7,211 nucleotides of DNA from the NCBI GenBank assembly GCA_946479915.1, contig CAMLHR010000060.1, forward strand, positions 1-7,211, given 5' to 3'. The translations under genes were made by a program, and so were the position numbers. Origin of the DNA: an uncultured Lysobacter sp. (GTDB lineage: Bacteria; Pseudomonadota; Gammaproteobacteria; Xanthomonadales; Xanthomonadaceae). The stretch's first letter is position 1. Every line of letters starts with the position of its first letter. The notes below the pieces were generated by a model. The model worked only from the letters and a program-made list of their open reading frames with translations. It did no database searches and was not told the DNA's origin. Shown in pieces: positions 6,492-7,211 of this stretch.

Positions 6492-7020
6492 CGCAGCGCC
6501 TCCACGCACCCCCGCGCCGCCTTCCGCTTCGGCTCGCCGCTGCGGAGGCGGCCGTTGTTGGCGAGCACCAGCGTGTTTCGATGCCCCGGCGATCGCAAAG
6601 CGTGAACGTGACGTTGGAGCCGGCGTTGCCGCCGTTGGGCTGCACGACCAGGCGCTTCCTGCCCTTCGTGCTGTGCAGTCGCACGTCCCCGTGCAGCGCG
6701 CCGGCCCGGTGGACCAGGGTCTCGCCCGCGGCCCGGCGCCGGTTGCCGTCGAAGTCGGCATAGGCGATCCAGCCATCGCTCCAGTCGAAGGAATCCAGGC
6801 ACGACTCGCCGGTCGCGGGGCAGAGGACGACCTCGGTGCCGGTGCTGGCCGCGTGGCCGATCGCCACCGAGAAGGTCGCCAGCAGCGCCGCGCGCGCGGA
6901 CGCCGCGCGGGTGCGTGCGAGCGCGTTCCCGGCCGCGGGCACCGCCACGGCCATGAGGATGCTGGCCACCACCAGGCAGGTGGCCGCCTCGATCAGGGTG
7001 AATCCACGTGGTCGGTCCAT
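6488..7020 (-). pseudogene. FimT/GspH-family pseudopilin with an apparent 1-base frameshift
   Basis: From ATG at 7020-7018 (ribosome site GGAG at 7032-7029) the frame gives MDRPRG^FTLIEAATCLVVASILMAVAVPAA. A normal FimT body follows, with ASTGTEVVLCPATGESCLDS, WSDGWIAYADFDGNRRRA and GSNVTFTLCDRRG (to residue 146). After that the frame turns into an Arg/Ser/Ala-rich tail, stopping at 6469 inside the facing gene. The family's expected ending is found in the other frame: NTLVLANNGRLRSGEPKRKAARGCVEALR, ending at TAG 6490-6488. Adding one base near 6577-6587 would join the two into a typical 177-residue protein. Candidate sites are the G run read at 6587-6584 and the A run at 6578-6576. It may be a sequencing or assembly error at a homopolymer, or a recent inactivating mutation. 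The leader and Glu11 (mature Glu5) are intact. Confidence 0.8.
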
Positions 7021-7157
7021 GCGCGTCGCTCCGGTTCGTCGGGAGGGGCAGCTTCCCGCCCGCCGCGGTTCGCCGGGATCGGCGCGACGATGGCCGCGGG
7101 GTAGGGAGTCGGCGCGTGTTGCGCCGCGTGGCGCCCGCCGGCAAAATGGCGACCCCC
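7021..7157. other. Intergenic region between the minus-strand FimT-like gene and tRNA-Asn
   Basis: The region contains the ribosome site of the FimT-like gene at its left end and a candidate tRNA promoter at its right end. A small perfect hairpin, GGCGC-GTGTT-GCGCC, lies at 7111-7125. No coding frame is convincing here. No clear promoter for the minus-strand gene could be seen. Confidence 0.5.
7119..7147 (+). promoter_or_regulatory. Candidate sigma-70 promoter of tRNA-Asn
   Basis: TTGCGC (7119-7124) and CAAAAT (7142-7147) are separated by 17 bases and lie 10 bases upstream of the mature tRNA 5' end. The -10 matches 4 of 6 consensus bases and the -35 matches 3 of 6. The spacer-to-start segment is very GC-rich, a discriminator type associated with growth-rate and stringent control of stable RNA. 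Position and spacing support it more than sequence identity does. Confidence 0.42.
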
Positions 7158-7211
7158 GCCCGAATAGCTCAGCCGGTTAGAGCACTTGACTGTTAATCAG
7201 GGGGTCGTTGG
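7158..7211 (+). tRNA. tRNA-Asn(GUU), 3' end beyond the window
   Basis: The cloverleaf can be traced. The acceptor 5' strand GCCCGAA is at 7158-7164, followed by TA. The D stem GCTC/GAGC is at 7167-7170 and 7180-7183, with loop AGCCGGTTA. The anticodon stem CTTGA/TCAGG is at 7185-7189 and 7197-7201, with loop CTGTTAA and anticodon GTT at 7192-7194. The variable loop GGGTC and the first T-stem strand GTTGG (7207-7211) follow. The T loop, the second T-stem strand, the acceptor 3' strand and CCA lie outside the window. The GTT anticodon decodes asparagine codons. Confidence 0.95.

Noticed and set aside
4427..6763. Long plus-strand frame overlapping the PilV-like gene and running into the facing gene
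   Set aside because: It is Arg/Gly-rich out-of-frame translation that crosses the convergent gene border, with no start signal.
6469..7020. Programmed ribosomal frameshift in the FimT-like gene
   Set aside because: No classic slippery heptamer or downstream structure was evident, and programmed frameshifting is not known for this family; a 1-base error or mutation is simpler.
7021..7157. Promoter for the minus-strand FimT-like gene (TTGCCG with CAACAC at 17-base spacing)
   Set aside because: The putative -10 matches only 2 of 6 consensus bases.

Overview
The window is a dense block of type IV pilin genes from a GC-rich Gram-negative bacterium. Strong G/C preference at third codon positions, PilE/PilW/PilX-class minor pilins, and a tRNA-Asn beginning GCCCGAATAGCTC suggest a gammaproteobacterium, most likely Xanthomonadaceae/Lysobacterales (Lysobacter- or Luteimonas-like). 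That placement is an inference from gene content and composition, not a search result.

Layout. At the left edge is the last 38 codons of a plus-strand gene, probably the tip adhesin gene pilY1. One base after its stop comes a PilE-like minor pilin (121-537). A second PilE-like pilin lies on the minus strand (544-966), tail to tail with the first and 6 bp away. A 192-bp divergent intergenic region (967-1158) holds a perfect 16-bp tandem duplication. It is followed by a tightly packed plus-strand operon of four genes: a GspH/FimT pseudopilin (1159-1761), PilW (1758-2540, GTG start), an enlarged PilX-like protein (2537-4141) and a very large PilV-like prepilin (4152-6491). Convergent to this operon, and sharing a CTAG palindrome as the double stop, is a third FimT-like gene (6488-7020, minus) that appears frameshifted near 6577-6587. 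A short intergenic region then leads into the first three quarters of a tRNA-Asn(GUU), cut by the window edge.

How the genes fit together. All proteins except the tRNA product are predicted prepilin-like inner-membrane proteins, and most carry the G^FxxxE leader-peptidase signature. The four-gene operon supplies one member of each class of the pilus-tip priming complex: FimT/GspH, PilW/GspJ, PilX/GspK and PilV/GspI. The usual partner PilY1 is not in that operon. Instead its PilX- and PilV-like members carry large C-terminal domains. The PilV-like protein has about 600 residues beyond a normal pilin, with 14 cysteines and a C-x2-CC-R-DHHD motif. The most interesting possibility here is that these enlarged pilins form a specialised, adhesin-bearing pilus tip. 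No CRISPR array, insertion sequence or phage gene was seen.
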